Positions 45,301 through 57,100 of a stretch of 64,000 nt of DNA are shown here, piece by piece (position 1 is the first letter of the stretch; each line of letters starts with the position of its first letter). Source of the DNA: Marthasterias glacialis. Its lineage: Eukaryota > Echinodermata > Asteroidea > Forcipulatida > Asteriidae. The translations under genes and the position numbers were made by a program. The notes beneath the pieces were generated by a model, which did not search any database, was not told the DNA's origin, and saw nothing but the letters and a program-made list of their open reading frames with translations. The DNA is taken from NCBI GenBank assembly GCA_911728455.2, contig OU452230.1, positions 5,020,412-5,084,411 of the forward strand, written 5' to 3'.

Positions 45301-47229
45301 GTTAAAGGTAGCAACTCGATAAAAAGGAAACAAAATACATCAATATTGGATTAACAAAATACCTACAGACAGTGGATACGGTTGTTAAACACGGAAACTC
45401 AAGAACTGTACAAATAATTGTAAGATGAGATCACTCAAACACAGAACGAGGTTACTGGTTAAGACGCCACAACGGAGTGAGCGAATTCTTGAACCGGTGG
45501 CGTTAAAACACTTCTCAAAAGCAGGCGGGGGGGGGGGGGGCAAAGAAACCGTTTGGGGCTTTATCCTTACAATGTATACTGTTTTCGTGTGCACAGTAAG
45601 GGTGGCTTTATACCGCGAGCATAATGCATCGCACACTTATATAAAAAAGGAAGTTTGAAGTGATAGAACGCCTTGATTGAAAGGCTTTAAAACAATTTAA
45701 AGAAATTAAGAAGAAACAAAAATAAATAGCCTAGTAAAATTGCAAAAATATATGTAACAAAATAAAGTGGTATACGAGGAAACTTATCAAAGCTACATTA
45801 AATGTTTTGAATATTTTTGATGAATTCTCTTGCAGTGGTTCCCAAGGTGATGGGCGGGATCCGAGACATCGGGGCTACTTCCTGCCAACTCATAGCCGAC
45901 GAAGTCGGCCCACTAGGGGGCTCTGGAGACATGGTGTATGAGCGAGGACACTTTATATTCACTAAAGCGGATGGGACAGAGTGTGCTGTCGGCAAGTACG
46001 TCATCACAAATTGCTATGTTTAGTATCATTTTTCGAAACCCCCTTCCAACTTAGGCTTAGAATTGATTCCCTGTGCCACAACTACAATGTTTAAAAAAAC
46101 TCATCAACAAAGACTGTGCCAAATTGTCAGAATCATTGTTTCGAAACCCACAATACGTGTCAGGGTGTATTAAATGGGCTGTGTCGTCATGATTAGCAGG
46201 CCTGTAGCTATTCATGGAAAGATGAACTCTCACCTAGATACTGCTCACGCGCACGCGTGCGGTCAAATCACGGAGGGTGTCGTCCATTGTTCTCCGTTAA
46301 TACCGTATTAATGGAGATCAATGGTGCCGTCTTCGTCTAACTGTGATGTGACCGCTGGCGGCCGGGCACGTGCGCGTAGTAAACTGGTTTATTCCAGTTA
46401 CTGCTGACCCAGCCCCTTTAAAAGATATGCAAACGAGAAACGAAGCAAACCCGTCGGCCATTCAGCTGCTCTCACTCGGTGCCGTTACACCACAAATAAT
46501 GAAGCACCGACTGGATATCCATTTACAGCATTACAAAGTTTTCCAAGAAAAATGACGTTATTTCAGGCGAAGTAACCAGTACTAGATAGGCCTTTTGCAG
46601 GTGTGGCACGTGCCTTGGACGTCACTAGCGGGCGCCAGAAGAAACTGAAAAAAGTGACTTTGATTAAATCGTAGACCAATATTTGTATCAGTGAAAGCAA
46701 GGGAGGTGCAGTTATATTGTTCATGTAGTGCCATAATTTGTTAATTAAAAGACGAACGAGCTTGAATTTGAGCTGATATTATGGTAAAGTTATCTAAAAG
46801 ATGGGTGTCATGTCAAATGTTTGAACAGAGGGCGCACTTTCAGTGCTTACCATCAACGCTATTTTCCCACGATACGACCCTGGGAGCATCATCTTCTCAG
46901 GATGTTACCCAAATACATTTACGTTCTTGTAATGCAGTTATATACCACTTTTTATAAAAACTCACGGACACGATTCTGCGGGTAGACCCGCGGTCGAAAC
47001 TGGTGATTTATATCATAAAGAATATTAACATCTATCTAAGAATATTTGTATTGTTCTACAAAATGCATCACACGTGATTTCACGTTATAGAGGAAAAACG
47101 TGCTGATGCTAACTAGAACAAAAAATAACTTCTCCTTTTTTTATTTCACACAGACATGTTGTCATCTGGAAAAAGACAAGCGAAGGTTACAAGTTGTACA
47201 TTGACATTTTCAACGACAACAAGGCCTAA
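42302..47229 (+). CDS. DUF4440/SnoaL-like (NTF2-fold) small protein, paralogue A
   Basis: Four exons: 42302-42308 (ATG TCT A), 44742-44900, 45836-45995, 47154-47229 (TAA), phases 1, 1, 2, giving 133 aa. The body has the pattern of DUF4440 proteins: FNANDMDGLKNLYTEDCKVMPQG near the start, a GDMVYERGHF strand, a GKHVVIWKK strand and a YKLYIDIFN end. This small cone-shaped fold binds hydrophobic ligands or forms dimers in other families (NTF2, SnoaL, CaMKII association domain); its substrate here is unknown. Exons 2-4 are firm because they align one for one with paralogue B downstream. Exon 1 is inferred from the phase match and the position 95 bp after a TATA box. The exon 2 acceptor falls inside a dispersed repeat. 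Confidence 0.8.
44084..44748. repeat. Local repeats of TGTGTTAGTTCGTGG around the exon 2 acceptor of paralogue A
   Basis: The phrase occurs on the plus strand near 44308, 44388, 44539 and 44721, and inverted at 44084-44114. The first two copies extend into AATCGAAAAA(A/G)CGCTG, about 78 bp apart. Confidence 0.7.
45061..45240. mobile_element. Palindromic element in intron 2 of paralogue A
   Basis: AAACTTGCGGGTACAGCCATG at the left mirrors CATGGTCGTGGCCGCAAGTTT at the right, with TCTTTTGGGAG on both arms. One arm of the same element is at about 7977-8090 in the coiled-coil gene. Confidence 0.6.
46174..46427. mobile_element. TTAA-flanked MITE (family T2)
   Basis: 254 bp with ends matching 18833-19035 (GGGCTGTGTCGTCATGATTA at the left, CAGCCCCT at the right) and TTAA on both sides (46170-46173, 46428-46431). 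It lies in the third intron of DUF4440 paralogue A. Confidence 0.72.
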
Positions 47230-47411
47230 TTGTGGTCAATCTGAGACTGATTTTTTGAAGCACTGAGACAAGTGGATCTTGCAGTGCATGGTGTCTGGTA
47301 TACGCAAACCCCTGAAACACAACAAGGTGCCCGAACCGGTCGAAATATGTAGGGCTAAAATTGAAGCCTCTCGACAAAATTGAAATAATATCATAACGAT
47401 CAATTTATACA

Positions 47412-47628
47412 ATCTAAAACCTCCCGGGTCAGAATTAACCCGGATTCTGGGTCACATGGGGTCTCACCCATTTCTATAGGTTAGTATGACCCGGATTCTG
47501 TGTCAAACTAACTAAAAATCCCAATTTTTAACCAGTTTACGGGTCAGTCTGACTCAGAAATGGGCCAGGCCCGCCCTGGGACCCTGAATCCGGGTCAATA
47601 ATTCTGACACATGAGGTTTTAGAGTGTA
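47412..47628. mobile_element. Palindromic MITE with CTAAAACCTC ends
   Basis: Arms of about 40 bp: CTAAAACCTCCCGGGTCAGA at the left, its approximate inverse at the right, with ACCCGGATTC on both. It lies just after paralogue A. Confidence 0.65.
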
Positions 47629-47937
47629 TTACAGATCCACTGTGAAACTCTTTCTGCATAAGTGACATTGTCTATGACCGTTGTGTGAAATGGGAACTGT
47701 ATAATTATTATAACACCAACCAAATACATTGGTTCGAACACCAACTATTATATGATGCGTCCGAATCAAGTGGCTTCGGCTACGGCTGTTGCCGTTGGCT
47801 ACTACGACAACGGTGAAGATTAGGACTTTCGGCGATCCGGCCACAGCCACTGGCGAAGCCATCAGTTCAGACAACGGCCTAAAGTGTCAGTTTGCAATAC
47901 ATAGACATTTTCTTTAAAGAACGGGAAACGTTCTTAA

Positions 47938-48282
47938 AGCCCCGGCTCAACATCGGTAAGAAGAAAAACATAAACGTTCACAGATTTACCTATACCTCAC
48001 GTGGTAGAAAGATAATGATGGTAGAAAACTTTCCTGGAAATATTTTTGCCTGAAGTGTTATCGTTTTTAACTAACGAATGAAATAAGATCCAAAAGTAGT
48101 TATCGTCTCAGTGAGACGAAAACTCTGCCTATAGGAATGCATTTTCAATTTAAAGTTTTCTTGCAAAATGAAACAACGAAATGAGCTAACATTTGTACGG
48201 GTTGGTTTTATTACATACATCTTGATTTGTGCAAAAAATGGAAGCATTTACAGTCAGTTTACCAATGTTGAGAGCTGGGGCT
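47938..48282 (-). mobile_element. TTAA-flanked MITE (family T1), complete, inverted relative to the 4.2-kb copy
   Basis: Same ends and internal sequence as 4251-4605 in the opposite orientation. TTAA is present at 47934-47937 and GTAA at 48283-48286, so one flank base has mutated. It lies between the two DUF4440 paralogues. Confidence 0.75.
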
Positions 48283-49969
48283 GTAAGGAATCAATTCAAT
48301 TGCAGAGTTCAAACAAAATAAACAGTTGTTTTTAGATAACGTGGAGATCGGCATAATTATATCGGAGTGTACTGGTCTTTTCGTGCATGACAATTTATTT
48401 TGACGAAAAAATAGACAAATATATTTAAATAAAATATTGTTGTGATCAGAAATATTTGAATATCAAGTTTACTGCTCAATAAACTTTGATATTTGATAAG
48501 TCGATAGTTATATTATTGTGTCGTTGAGTTGCTTAAATCCCTAATAAAAACCTAACGAAATGAGGTCTCACTTATAGAGGGCGCAACATAGTATATGGAA
48601 TAATATAAAGGAGCAGTATTTGTTTGCACACGATAGTGGAATCATTTGGGCATGTATTGTTGTTGCTGTAACCGGTGCTCTCTCAAAATGGTCATTTTTT
48701 CAATACCCCCTGCAATATACAGATCCATTAAGCCCCGCCTACCTTAGCAACTGTATAGCAACAGCAAATGGTGTGACTTTCTTGCCATGATCGCAGCGGT
48801 GGTTCGGTTGCGGCCACACACATTATCGTTTACACACACATGGTTTTCGTGAACGGTATGGATTTAGTTTCGTGGACTTTTGAGCAGTACTTCGAGTCCG
48901 AGGAACAATGCAGACTGAGGAACAGTGTTAAACCACTTTTACATGACTGTACAGGGACCACTGCTGTGGGATTTGCACAGCACCAGAAAAACGAAAGAAT
49001 TAAAACAAAACGAAAGTTAGTACAGTTGGGTGTGCTGTTGTGTGTCAGAACAATGGCGGCGGTTTGCTTACTTTTCTAATGGGATTTTAACGTGTCGGAC
49101 TTTTGTTGGAGTTTCAGCGGCGTTGTCAAGGCTGTAATTTGTCAACACTTTAGTGGGCGGGGCTTAATGGATTGGTCTATTATTTTCGCCCTCCTGTTGA
49201 GTATAGTGTGCGACACCCATTTCTCCAAAGCCAAATATCATCTAGAAATTAAGGTTCAATGTGTAAAAAGCGTTACGGGAATGTTCCAGCAAAACTAGAA
49301 GTCTGAATATGCCTTTATGAATAATCTCACCATCAGATGCCACTTCAAAGAGTAAGTCTTCGTTCGAAGCACAAATATACTTAACGACTAAAATAATTAT
49401 TTAAACAATACTATAGAAAACAAGTAACACCCAATACCACATAAATTGTATGCGGTACTTGTTATACATGTTCATGATCACAATGCACTTCCGATGAGCG
49501 TGTCTGGAGGAGATAAAACCATTCAAGAACAGAATGGGCAGATAAACGTTGCGAGGCATCAGTGTAGTGGTGTAAAAAAATTCAAACGTTCAGGGTAAAT
49601 ATGTAGCCACATAGCGGGGCGATTTTTTAGTCAGGTTCCTTGACTGGAAAAGCACATCCGTAGAGATATCAAAGGTAAGAGCATTGTTTTTAATTGTTTG
49701 TGAAGTGTGTAATGTTATTAATATGTGTACTTTTTAAATGTTGTTTTCCCTTTTTAGATAAGAAAAAATAAGTAAATAAAAAGATAAACAAAAGCAAATC
49801 TAGGGGAGTAATTTTTCGATTACAATAAAAACAAACGAGTACAAAATGAGCAGTAGCAGGTCGGTGTGAGTCAGGGAACCCGATTAATGTCAACTGTGAT
49901 AAGCTTCGACCCGACACCTAAGTTCTATAGTATCATTGTTGAGTTGGAATCACACAAACATCACAAAAT
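48283..49969. other. Intergenic DNA between the DUF4440 paralogues
   Basis: No gene supported. Several frames of 60-80 codons show no motif. The promoter of paralogue B should lie near 49850-49960, but I see no clear TATA box. Confidence 0.4.
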
Positions 49970-52900
49970 ATGGAAGGTGAGTCTAACTTTGAAGTTTAAA
50001 ATGGTTTGTTTTATTTAGATTGTCTCTTATCAGCGCATTTTTGACAACAAGCCAAGCTATACAACCAACCTTTACGTAGTTTTGCAATTTGCAATCATTT
50101 CATAAACTGGTATCTATTGTAAAGGCGTCGGTTCTCATGCAGGCACTTCTGCAATAGACAATGTACAAGCCGGGAAATTGAATGCACTGTGACCATGAAC
50201 GAGCAAGGGCGGTCTACTTTTCTACGGGGCTTGACTGCCATTTTATGATTGAGGAATTTGGAACTAAAACTAAAGCTTAAAAAATGGTATGTCTCTTGTT
50301 GATAATCTAACATGACCACTTTACTAGGTTCGTAATCTTTAAGAATCTTCTGATGGGAAACTTAACGGATGCCAGCGGCGTAGCCGAGGGGGACCGGGGT
50401 CTGGGTCACCAGGTCCCCTTTTTCAGTGCCACCAGGTGCCCCCGCGAAAAAATCCAGAAAAAATGCCCCCACTGAAAAGCAACGCACACCCCGCCCCCCC
50501 CCCCCTCCGCCCCTAGTGAAAAAATCCTGGCTTTGCCACTGAAGGAGGCATATAATTTATTTACCTTTATCATGATGTCGCCATCTTTGCAACGTTCCCT
50601 GTGTGCATTTAATAGTGACAGTGAATGATAAATCCCGTACCACAAAAAGGGGGCCATGCAGGCTATTTGTTACATTGGTTTGAAAACGGAAATAAAAACG
50701 ATGGCTGGACCATGACGGCCAAGTGCACTCTCAGGGATACGTTTGTTTGTTTGTTGGGTTGTTTGTTTGTTTGTTGGGTTGTTTGTTTGTTTGTTTGTTT
50801 GTTTGTTTGTTGGGTTGTTTGTTTGTTTGTTTGTTTGTTGGGTTGTTTGTTTGTTTGTTTGTTTGTTGGGTTGTTGGGTTGTTTGTGTGTTTGTTTTTCA
50901 TTGCAGGAAAGATAACAGTCGATCAATCTCATGGTTATTATTACAGGCATCACGGCTGCGATTGAAACAAGGAAAGAGGAATGGAAGAAACATTTCTTAA
51001 GTAATGACATGATATCAACTAGTCAGATCTACGCGGTGGACTGCAAGCTGATGCCACAGGGAAAAGACACCATAATTGGAAGGGATTGTAAGTATATAAA
51101 GAGTAGAAACTAAGTACCTGGGAACGGTAATTTAACAGTAAGTCTGTGTGCTTGCTTCAGTTAGTTCAATTAATTGACAGAAGGCAATTCTTAGAATGTA
51201 AGTTGAGCCACTTATGTCCGAACAGTGTCTTAGCCTATGTCTTTGGATGTTGGCTCCAAATAAAGAACCCCCAGTGTATGTTTTGATTTTTATTTCACGG
51301 GCTTAAATCCTTGGGGACGTGTCCTCACCCCCACCGCACTTGCACGCACACACACACCCTCACAGATCCAACATGTGGGGTACTTCATTGTTCAACTTCT
51401 GGTCGCTTTTCTAAAGAACTCCCATTGTTCCTATTGAGATTGCCTTGTGGGGTCTATTGTTTTGTTGTTGTCAGAGCCCCACATGGGCCGTTAAGTGTGT
51501 ATGGTTATCGACCCGGTAAATTGATGATTTCACTCCCCGATGGGAGACTTTTGAGGCCGCTACAGTAACAGACTTACGCGTGCTCCTAACTATAGGTAAA
51601 CTAAGACAATTTACCCGAGTGATAAGTCTGCTGCCACCTATCATTCCAAAGTCTCCTATTGTTTGGACTTTTTTTAAGCAACTGGTTTTGTACACAAAAT
51701 CGAACCAAGAACGTCCTCGGTCTGTCAAGACTATACCCGGATCCATGTTGTTATTTTCTTAACCCCTCGGTCCCAACAGACAGACAAGCTCACAAACACA
51801 AACACAAACACAAACACCCACGGCTTCTTAGACTGGGAGATGGCCCATGATCATCCCCACAGAATTGCCCATTCTGTGAAAACTATTAGATAAAGCTTGG
51901 GAAGATAAAGATGAAAACGAAGTGGACTCGAAGGACTTGGCAAAGTCTGGCTGAAGACAGTGAAAATCATTGGTTGTGCTACACTTTCTCACACGCACAC
52001 TCATCCTCTTTTCACAAGCTACGGTCAAGCGCACTGTACTCAAGTTCTGCTGTTCTGATCAACAGAGTGTGGGTTCGAGCCCCCGGTCTTGACACTTGTG
52101 TCCTTAAACCCTTTTGTCAGCCACAAGATGATTAAATTCAGCAGGTACTACCAAATATGGCCATAACGTTTTTTCAATGGGCCAAAAAAAAAGCCAAGAT
52201 TCCATGTAAACCTCACCCCTGGTATACCCCGCAAGCCTGTAGACTTTCATTGGCCAGACCCTAACCACTGCAGAGTAAGACCCTAACCACTGCAGAGTAA
52301 GGAGTGTTGAAAGACAGCAGCCACCTGTCTCCGTGCAGTAATTGATTGACCCTTGTGCTAAGGGTCATCGGCACAAGGCGGTATGCACTTTGTGAAAACA
52401 ACTTGCAGCCGCACATCGGTCATAAATAACGCAAGTCTAAGTCTTGACTGTAGCTTTGGGCTTGCATGGGGGGGGGGGGGGGGGGGGTTATTGACCTAAA
52501 AGACAGGGTGTTGATAAAAAATCAGCTTGTGGATACAAAGCGTAAAGTTTTCATTGCGGATGACCCCAGGGTTTTAAGCAAGACACTTAAACTTAACACT
52601 TATTGCTTCGAACTTCGGATGGGACGTAAAGCCATAGGTTACACTTATAACGCTCAGAGAAGGGGTTTGTCCCCGGTGTTTCTGACAGTGGCTGCTGAAT
52701 GCGCAGAAGCACCTCGTAAACCCTTATAAATGGGTCTCATAATTCAATAACTTAAAAAAAAAAAAAAAAAAAAAAAGCATCTTAAAAATAATATTATAAG
52801 CGCCTTGAGTACCTAATTGTTGGTAGATACGTGCGCTATATAAGACTCCAGTATTAGTATTATTGTTATTATTCTCCTCGATATAATTTAATATTCAAAC

Positions 52901-53551
52901 AGTGTCTTTGTTGATCAAAATATTTTATTCCATCCACATTTAGAAAACCTTAACCTAAAAGTAACCTTTTAATCAACATTTTTTAACGTATACAGCTGTT
53001 CCGAATGGCTTAATGGACCTTCGAAAGAAAGGCGGTACCTCGGTAGAGTGGAACACTTTGGAGTTGGGTCCAATGGATGGCAATGGTGACGTCATCTACG
53101 AGCGCGGCGAGTACAGATTTTTAAAGCCAGACGGAAATGCCGTGTATGAAGGAAAGTGAGTATTAATATTTCAACATCATATAAAAATATATTTAAAATA
53201 AATTCGTTGATGCATTTTGAATCTATCATATTTGCATTCCTTTTTCTAAAGGCATGAACGTAATGCATTTGCTAGAAATATTATTTATATTCAACTAAAA
53301 GAAAGGAAAACATGATTACAATGCAACCTATTGTTACTAATGCTTAACATGTAGGACCATAATACAAATTTACATACGGCAGTTTCCAAATCCAAACATG
53401 TTTGCCTGATGTGCCCGTGTGTACTGCGCTTGAAAAGAAATTTTAACTTCAATTAATCATTTTACATTTTTTTTTCAGGCACTTGGTGATTTGGAAGAAG
53501 ATTTCTGGTGTGTACGAAATGTACATCGATATCTACAATGAAAACAAGTAG
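49970..53551 (+). CDS. DUF4440/SnoaL-like (NTF2-fold) small protein, paralogue B
   Basis: Four exons: 49970-49976 (ATG GAA G), 50947-51087, 52996-53155, 53479-53551 (TAG), phases 1, 1, 2, giving 126 aa. Exon 3 is 160 bp in both paralogues and the phases are identical, so the two genes arose by tandem duplication. Shared blocks are CKxMPQGxDTxIG in exon 2, the GDxxYERGxxxF strand in exon 3, and VIWKK followed by YIDIxNxNK at the end. B differs from A across most of exon 2, so the duplication is old. No signal peptide is visible, which suggests a cytosolic protein. Function unknown; ligand binding or an enzyme-like role is inference from the fold. A GTTT-rich microsatellite precedes exon 2. Confidence 0.84.
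50738..50905. repeat. (GTTT)n compound microsatellite with GGGTT interruptions
   Basis: GTTT runs of 3-7 units are separated by GGGTT at near-regular intervals. It ends about 40 bp before exon 2 of paralogue B and explains the long Cys/Val/Phe and Gln/Asn/Lys frames on both strands. Confidence 0.9.
52030..52112 (+). mobile_element. SINE S1 head fragment
   Basis: Matches ACTCAAGTTCTGCTGTTCTGATCAACAGAGTGTGGGTTCGAGC-type head sequence and ACTTGTGTCCTTAA. Intronic in paralogue B. Confidence 0.6.
52560..52872 (+). mobile_element. SINE S1 body and tail
   Basis: Contains GCAAGACACTTAAA, TCGGATGGGACGTAAAGCC, GAGAAGGGGTTTGTCCCCGG and the tail GCGCTATATAAGACT...ATTATT, with a 23-A run inserted. The head is missing. 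Confidence 0.65.
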
Positions 53552-54187
53552 AGACTGTAAGCTGTTTACAGTAAACATCCAGAGAAATGGTTTTAGCAAA
53601 GTTTGAAAAAAGTTCGAGTGGTTGTATTTGTTTGTCCTTCTTAATAGTATACTTCTTACTGTGTGCGTAGTTTTTCAGGGGAAAACAACCTGTGTTCACG
53701 AGGTTTTCTATAAATGAGGTTTGAGAATCCCAGGTCGGAAATTAGATTTAAAAGAAACTAATATTATATTTCAGTTACCTTAACCAAAATTCAATAATTT
53801 GCCATTGCAAATCAGTAAAATTTGAAAGAATCCAAATGTAAATTGAAGGGGAGTGTCTTTAATAACATCTTAACATAACTTTTACTTTAGGCAAATCCTT
53901 TTTGAATTTCGAAAGAATGGAAATGTAAATTGAAGGGGCGTGTTTTTTTCTTCTTTTGAATTTGCCTGACTATCCGTTTGTCATTGTTACATGTTTCAAT
54001 CCACTCCTGATTTTCATAACACATTTAAACATTAAACAAAAATGAACCAATATCACCATTAATACCATAAATCCAGGCCAACTCAATAATGGTAAGTTAG
54101 TGAAGCGTTGTTTCAAAATGAACACTGATGTTGTCCTGTTCTTTAAAATCAGCTTTAGGATAACGTTGAAAACAAGTAACACAATAT

Positions 54188-57100
54188 TTAATGAAGAATA
54201 GTTTCTTTGTTAATGATCTTGTCGTACAAATTCACATCCAGCGGAATGTATGTTTCGGTTGATTTGTCCATGAAGAACAGCCGATCTGGCATGCATGCCC
54301 CCGGTTCGAACCCCTCCTTCGCCAAATCTACCTTGCGGTACTTGTAGGTGTTCGTGGTCTCCATTTGCCCTCTGATCCTAATCAGTTTCGGACATGCGTA
54401 TAGGGGCAGCCGGCTGGTGACGTGGGCGTATAGCTGTTTCCATTGCGAGGCTTGGTCCTCATCTTGAATGGAAATGGCCGCCATTCCAACTCGTCCATCA
54501 TACCCTGCATGATGATGGGAAACAACAATGATACTACATCTGCATTTACATTATTGTAAACTCTGTCCTAAGACCACAAATGCCTCAAGTTCGAATCCCT
54601 CATTTGACAAATCTAAGCGGCAGTCTTTCATGGGTTCAGGGTCTCCATCTGACGATGATCCAAATCAATTTCGGACATACATAAGCCATTAGGGCACAAA
54701 TGGTGAGACAACCCGATGTTATTTCCTATTTTCTGTATAATCGGTTCCAGATTTGAAGGTTAATTCTGAAATATGATTAAATAAACACTATTTAAGTAGT
54801 AACGTTGCCTTTATCACCTTGTGGACTTGTGTTTGAAAAGACAGATAAATTAAATAACCTTTAGGTGTTACAGTACAGATTCATGCAGATGCAATTGTTT
54901 CGGGGCAATCTTGAAGTCACTACAATGTTGATTTACACAATGCTAATGGGATACTTTGGAACGCAAGGTGGCAGCAGACTTACCAGGTAAATTTCCATTG
55001 TTTATGAAGTTCTGAGCATGCGCACAATTAAAACAAACCCAACTGATTTACAGGACAAGTCTGCTGCCACCTAGCGTCCCCGAAAGTATCCCATTACTAT
55101 TCGCAACTTATGGAAGTCACTCTTTTAATACAAAACTTGGGACTCTTATTACCTGGGGCTTTCACTCCATAAACTACTGCTTCTGTGATAAACGGAAACT
55201 CAGTTAAAACGGCTGCTACTTCAGACGAGGAAACGTTCTCCCCTTTCCATCTGTAAATGAAGGTTGCAGATAACATCACACATCAAGTCATTAAGATTGA
55301 GATGAGGTCGGTTTTGAATGACGACAACTCCGTCCTTATACACCATTCTTTTGTTGATATAGACAAACCGCGTGGTTGGCATGGACGGCCAAATTTTAGC
55401 AAAACATTCAATCTTATTGACATACGTTGTGACAAAATTCAACATTTTTGCAAACTTTCTATTAAAAAAATATACATCCCAATGTTAGTTGGTTTGTTTC
55501 CAACAAATTTAACACTATTTTTGAATATTTGTGGAACATTTCTACAAACTGTGATTATGTGCTTTTGCTTTGCATTGATGGCTCTACGTAGTTTTCCCAA
55601 CCTTAAGTTGGCAAAAATGTGGGCTGTGACGTTACAAAAGAAAGTTCTATATAGTGTACTGGAACTATACGATGTTGTGTAACAAATGCGTAACACCCCG
55701 ACTGTTTCGATACGTTGACTATTGTATCAATAGCCGAATTCGAGTGACATCCCAGAGCAAGTTCAATCAAGGACCATTAACAGTTAACTGTAGTTCGACT
55801 ATAACTCTGATCGACCTATGCTATAGTCAACGATGGTTGGACTGGTCTAGTCGACTATTCGCGACCAGCCTATCAAGGTTGGTCGCATCGTTGATTACCA
55901 ACAGCCGTTTCGTAAGCACAGTGCAGAGGGGACCAGTTACCAGCAAAATTATATCGTTGACTTTGCCGTTTTCTTATGGTCACATTTTGATGGACGCCGC
56001 AAATAGAGTAGTTCGCACTTCAACTTCAATTCGCACGCACCAAAAGCAAACCATTGAACCTTGATCGAACCCGCCCCTAGATAATAGTCCATTGAAGTCT
56101 CGTTCGTAGGATTAACTTATCGAGTCATAGCTGGTTCTATTGTGAAACTAACGTTTTAGCCTATAATAAAAAAAAAAAAAAAAAAAAAACCCACACACAC
56201 ACACACACACAACAGTAAGAAATGCTGAGTTTGAACATTTTGTATCTACGGCAATGTAGTATTGTGACTTCCATTATTTAAGGATAACATACTTACAAGT
56301 AACATTAAACTTTAGGCACGTTGCGTTTTGAGTTACATTTAAACTGCATTACAATATTTCTTTTTTCTTTTGCTGACAATATTGCAGCGAAAATTGTTTC
56401 CGTTTATTAACACGCGCTCAAATTCATGCATGTTTTCCTAATCCATTCAAAATTGTGTTTTTCATTAGCTATAATTATTTCGATTTATTCTTGCGTACAA
56501 TGATTTCGTCCTTCTCATCAGGTTCGTTTTGAGTCATTCAGTTTCATTTACTGACATTCAAGACTACATTTTCACAATTTAGTATCGAACCATTCATTTG
56601 TGCATGTTTTTTTTTATCTCACTTGGGGTGGCAGCAAGGGGGGGGGGGGGGGGGCAAGGGTTCTGAGCAACATGCCTTTACCTGAAAGTGTCTCCAAGTC
56701 TGTCCTTGAAGAAGACGTGGTTTGTGTGATCAATCATCATAAGATCGCCGGTGTTGAAATAGTAATCCCCTATTGCGCGGACATCCTTCACGATCTTCTT
56801 CTCGTTGGCTGACCGGCCGGCTACATAGCCACTGAAGGGCGCGGAGTTGGTGATTTTAGTCACCAATAGACCCGTCTTTCCTGGTGATGTTTTAGGAGAA
56901 AATAAACTAAATATTTGTTTTTGAAAATTCTGATCATAATATAACTACCGTACACTAGCCAATGGTTTAAACGTTTTTGAAAAACGGTTTTGGCAATATT
57001 TTTTCATACCACCACTGTATATTATAATGTTTTGTCAGATAGTGGATCATTGTTCCATGCGGGACCCGTCTAGTTTTTCCTTCCAGCCGCGGTTCGATTT

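Noticed and set aside
50625..51010. Cys/Phe/Val-rich and Lys/Gln/Asn-rich frames
   Set aside because: Produced by the GTTT microsatellite.
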